This document shows positions 60,136-64,000 of a stretch of DNA of 64,000 nt, piece by piece. Below the pieces are notes generated by a model. It was not told the origin of the DNA and did no database searches. It worked only from the letters and a program-made list of their open reading frames with translations. The stretch's first letter is position 1. The number at the start of each line of letters is the position of its first letter. The stretch comes from Tetragonia tetragonoides (Eukaryota > Streptophyta > Magnoliopsida > Caryophyllales > Aizoaceae). The stretch lies in the NCBI GenBank assembly GCA_038025085.1, contig CM076139.1:49828807-49892806 (forward strand), given 5' to 3'. Both the position numbers and the translations under genes were made by a program.

Positions 60136-63019
60136 CTATACATGCTCAGGTGGTCGAAAGGAAGATGACAAAGATGGCACTGTGGTTATCAAATTTGGGT
60201 CAGTCATATCAGGTACGTGGGCAGGGTAAACTTCCGTTATTTCTTCGCTCCTTTCATTTAGGTAAACAACGTCCTGCATAGTTAGCTGATGATATTCAAC
60301 GACCTCACGTAAGAAGCGATTTTCACGCGCATAGAAGGTGTTTTCTTGAGCCAACCGAGCCTTCTCTGCCAAAAGGGACTCCAGTTGAAGCCGTATCTGG
60401 CACACAAAACCCAAGAATCAGAAAGCAGATTCATAACATAAAGTTAATTAGTTACTTGAAAAGAGCATCCAGAAACACACCAGATCATCATCTTCTGGGT
60501 TGTCTCCCTTCTCCATACTCTCTCGGAGAATCCTGTTCTCGTCCTCAAGCTGAGCACACCGCTCTTTGGCAAAAGCAAGGTCAGCTTTGACAGTCTTCAG
60601 CTCTCTCAGAAGCAACTTTGTTTTGGCAGCCATAGCCATGGCAACCTGAAATACACCAAGGCCATCCATCATAAATAAGCTGTAAGAGTAGAGTAATCTA
60701 CAACAGCAAAGAAAATAGTAATCTTCCATCGGGCACCTCCACCCGGAAAAAGTGATAAAGGGGAAAGAAAAGAAACGGAAAAAAAACAGAGAAAGAGAAG
60801 TAAGGAAATGAGAGAAGAAACAGTTAAATGCTCGCAAGACTAGCTCATCTAGAAAAAACAAGGATCCATTACATTATCAAGCTAAATAAAATCAGAGTTG
60901 CAATAACTAAAAGATAGGTCATAGAACAGAAGCATCTGATATCAGCAAAGGTAAAACTCACTACACCATACTACAATAGTTCCTGCACCAACTAAAACAG
61001 ATAGTACAGGCATGACTTCCACGAAATAATTTGACAAGGACAACAGAAGGACAAACTGCTTCAAGCAGGAAAATCTGAAACCTCAGGTAGAAGTAGAGGG
61101 CTAACAGACTCAAGGGTCGTGAGTCATGGACAGAAACACTACTATAAACTTCTAGCATAACATACTTCTAAAAGTCTCCATTTCCCAACTAACAGATTGA
61201 TGCTAAACAACCTTTGAATACTAGGCTACCACATGGGAATCAAGGTTCGTTATGCGACTTAGCATGCCACAAGATGAAAACACCAAGTCTCGTGTTCATG
61301 TTAAATTCAGATAAAAGCCAATATCGTACATCTTTCTAAGAGATAATTAACTATTAACCACATAAACAAGCCTCATGTTAAGCTTTCAGAATTCATACGC
61401 AAATGTTGTTGAATTCAGCATATGCAAGGTAAGTGCAAAATTATAGAAAAAATTCTGGAGAAAGACAAATCCTACAAAAGCCCTGAGTATTGGTTTTACA
61501 ACCAGTGATCATAAAGTTGCCACCTTACGTCGCGAGATGCCTGCAACTGGATATCCTTGTCAGATTGCCCCACTGGATTCATTTGGTTCTGTGCTGCAGG
61601 TGGCTCCCGTGCAGCATACATGGGCTGTTTGGTAAAGTCAGGAGCAGCCTTCTTTCTGACTTGCGACCTTCGATTGCGAGTTTCTTGGATAATATCCACA
61701 GTGCGGTTCTCCACAATGTTAAGTCCTTCCTGGACATCAGAAGAATACATAAATCAGTATGACTTAAGTACTAAGTAATGTACAGACATGTATAAGAAAA
61801 GGTTCATGACCTATAAATGAATATTAGTATGGCTCGAGATACAGACATGTCATCAATGAATTCCCACCCAAACCCTACAATCTCCTGAACTGTAGCTGAG
61901 AACCCATATTAGTGATTGTAAAATTATTGGTATAACAACTGTAATTGGCCCACTAAAACATTCTAGCAAACAAATAAACCTACACTGGGCTTACAGAAAA
62001 ATGAAACCTAGCTTATTGATTATAAAGGAGAACGGCAGATTCCTAACCTGAAGATACGAAATGTATACTACTTTTTAATACTAGTAACTAGTGTTTTGGT
62101 GGGTCTATCACCTAATGGCCTCTCAAGAAGCAGTATGCTCAGAGTTCAGACTAAAGGCTGACTAGCAAGAGGGGGAGGGAAAGTTTTATATCAATTAGTC
62201 TACAGCAGTATAAAGAAGAAACACCTCTATCTGTAAGCATTACAAAGCCCTTCAATATTTAAATACTCCTCCACAAACCGCACTGAAATGAACATCAACA
62301 GTTTTGCAAGTGCTTCAGAGCTCCAACTAACTCATCCAGATGTGCATAAAAAAGGTGAGAGCTCTACTCAAGCATATGATCTTCCTCAAGCGAAATTGGA
62401 GGACATAAAGGGTGTCTGCGCAACATTATGGGGACCCGCTACCAAATAGCAAAGTACAGTAACATGCCAATGATGGAATATATTCAGTTGCACACACTTC
62501 ACAAAATGTACAGTAACATGCCAACGACAGAATAAATTCCGATGCTCACATACTTTACAAACATGACGCAAAATTTCAACCAAGCTCACCTCTAAGGCAT
62601 TGCCAATTTTATTTAGTGAAGAAGCAATGGCACCAAATCCCTTCCGTAATGGTGCTCTGTCTGGTTTCCTATTGGTCTCAGATGACTGGTACCGGGCACC
62701 ATCCTGCAAAAGGGAGAGCGACAATAAGAGAATCACCTCAGTTTTCAGAATCGTCAATCAGTACCAGATTATAACTATCAACTAAACATACGACACATCA
62801 TGTCTAGGCATCCAGCCATTGACAAGAACATGCTAACAGTGGTCAATCATTAAGATGAGGCATTCTCACCTTGCCTCCCATAGGAATATAATCTCCCTGC
62901 CGGTGAACTTCTCTAGATGTTTCAATGTGTTCAGGTGGAACATCATCCTCAAGTATTGCTTTGGCTTTCCTAGCCACTGTGCCCCAAAAACCACCTTCAG
63001 ACTCATTCATCTTTCTCAT
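60136..63019 (-). CDS. Plant coiled-coil protein of unknown function
   Basis: Five exons, listed 5' to 3' on the minus strand, join in frame: 63019-62870, 62703-62590, 61729-61529, 60645-60481 and 60396-60136, giving 296 residues. I do not recognise a named family with certainty; it looks like a conserved plant protein. Residues 1-50 include [18 protein letters not shown]; 51-155 are polar and basic with [19 protein letters not shown] and [16 protein letters not shown]; about 156-245 form a heptad-rich coiled coil ([40 protein letters not shown]). The C-terminus is a short Pro/Ser-rich tail. There is no signal peptide or membrane segment, so it is probably cytosolic or nuclear and oligomeric. 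The start could be M at 63019 or 63010. The frame stays open upstream to a splice acceptor (CATACAG), so a longer N-terminus cannot be excluded. Confidence 0.82.
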
Positions 63020-64000
63020 TGATGTAATACTGGTATGGATGCTGCTGCATCCAATGACAACTGTATGAAAGAGTGGCTTTTAGCAACAGAGCTAATGAAG
63101 TATAAAAAGATATCTACGCCTTGATGAAATAAATTTGTAGTTCTCTTAGCAAATAGCACAGCCATATATTTCAGGTTTCTTTAACACTTTTGCTGTAGTG
63201 GCCAGTATCATTCAGGAAACTAAAAGCAAATGTTTTGACTTTGCCAAAAGAGCAGCTATAGAGGAAGGAAAATGGTAAATATATTCCGAAGCAGAATCAA
63301 TGAGCAGGATACTAATATTGACTTCCTCATCCAATCAGAAGTAACTTTACAATGTAGCACCTATGTTGTGGTCACAAGACACCATCCTAAGGTGATTCTT
63401 CAGCACTATTTTATCAACTGATTCTCGTTTTAAGTCCTCAACTATAACATTAGCTGACATCTTGTCCTCTTTGCAATAACTATGATTCTTATGAATATAT
63501 ACTTAATTTTCATCTAAAAAGAAAAAAACAAGGATAGCTACTTTGTAGTAAACGCTTGTCCTCTCTGACATAATTCTGATTCTTATCAATATATGGTCAT
63601 ATACTATCTCTTTATTAAAAAAAAACTATGAGGCAGCAATTAGCTGCTTCAAAGAGCCCAAGCCTATGCTAACAAACACATTTTCCCCTTGATTGAGCCA
63701 GAAACGGGCTACAATTGAAGTTTTTTATACTAATGGCTTACCAGCCATATACGCTTGTTAATTGTAGTAAACTTTAACCCATGTATGAGTAACGAGCAGC
63801 GGCTTCTTAATTGACAAGCACGTGAAGATGGCATTCAAGATAATGATGGAAATGGGATACCTTATGAAAGAGAGAGGGGGGGAAATGTCAGTGGATTGAA
63901 GTTGTAAACAGATGCATGACCTTGCAAACAAGAAAAAAATCAGGACTAGCAGGCAACAGATGCCACTCTCACAGTCTCACGGATTTGGTGGCCGATGCCA
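63020..64000 (-). other. Upstream region of the coiled-coil gene
   Basis: This probably contains a 5' leader intron and leader exon of the coiled-coil gene. Candidate splice signals are an acceptor near 63070 and a donor-like AAG-GTATCC near 63862 on the minus strand. No coding exon could be supported before the window ends. Confidence 0.35.

Noticed and set aside
1..64000. CRISPR array, bacterial operon or organelle DNA transfer
   Set aside because: No regularly spaced short repeats with unique spacers, no bacterial gene layout, and no plastid or mitochondrial gene was recognised.
1..64000. Endogenous pararetrovirus
   Set aside because: All reverse-transcribing remnants seen have Copia-type or LINE-type order and motifs; no movement-protein or coat-like segment was noted.

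Overview
The window is nuclear DNA from a flowering plant, most likely a eudicot; I cannot name the species. The evidence is AT-rich intergenic DNA, intron-rich genes, a plastid-type ferritin, a mitochondrial glycine-cleavage H protein, plant-type SMC2, COG7, PEX11B and GONST-type transporter genes, and Tourist, Stowaway and Copia transposable elements.

Layout. Positions 1-13.2 kb are a gene-free, repeat-rich block. It holds microsatellites, three Tourist-like MITEs, one Stowaway MITE, old degenerate repeats and a young non-autonomous Copia-type LTR retrotransposon (7611-10586). That element has near-identical LTRs and a 5-bp target duplication, and it codes only for Gag plus a protease-like and Gag-pre-integrase region. 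At 13.45-16.60 kb lies a complete 8-exon ferritin gene (+). It converges on a GONST3-like GDP-sugar transporter gene (-, coding exon 18123-19256), whose spliced 5' leader probably reaches up to about 20.8 or 23.8 kb. Around 24.6-27.9 kb there is a repeat carrying a ~315-bp tandem array, then a LINE-derived insertion with an 18-bp target duplication. A 20-exon SMC2 gene (+, 28354-40274) and a 2-exon GCSH gene (+, 41921-43994) follow. A second, inverted copy of the tandem-array repeat lies at about 44.5-47.1 kb, so the SMC2-GCSH block is bracketed by ~2.3-2.6-kb inverted repeats. COG7 (-, 10 exons, 48591-57233) comes next. Its 3.6-kb first intron holds a 1.2-kb near-perfect palindrome built from Copia RNase H, polypurine-tract and LTR fragments. 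PEX11B (+, 58717-59412) is divergent from COG7 and convergent with a 5-exon coiled-coil protein gene of unknown function (-, 60136-63019).

The genes are ordinary housekeeping loci and form no operon or pathway cluster. They cover plastid iron storage, Golgi nucleotide-sugar import, chromosome condensation, photorespiratory glycine decarboxylation, Golgi tethering and peroxisome proliferation. Exon maps were made by joining open reading frames at GT-AG (one GC-AG) junctions that keep frame. All five multi-exon coding models sum to whole codons with no internal stop, and lengths fit the families where I know them. I found no CRISPR array, rRNA gene or convincing tRNA gene. The less ordinary content is in the mobile elements.
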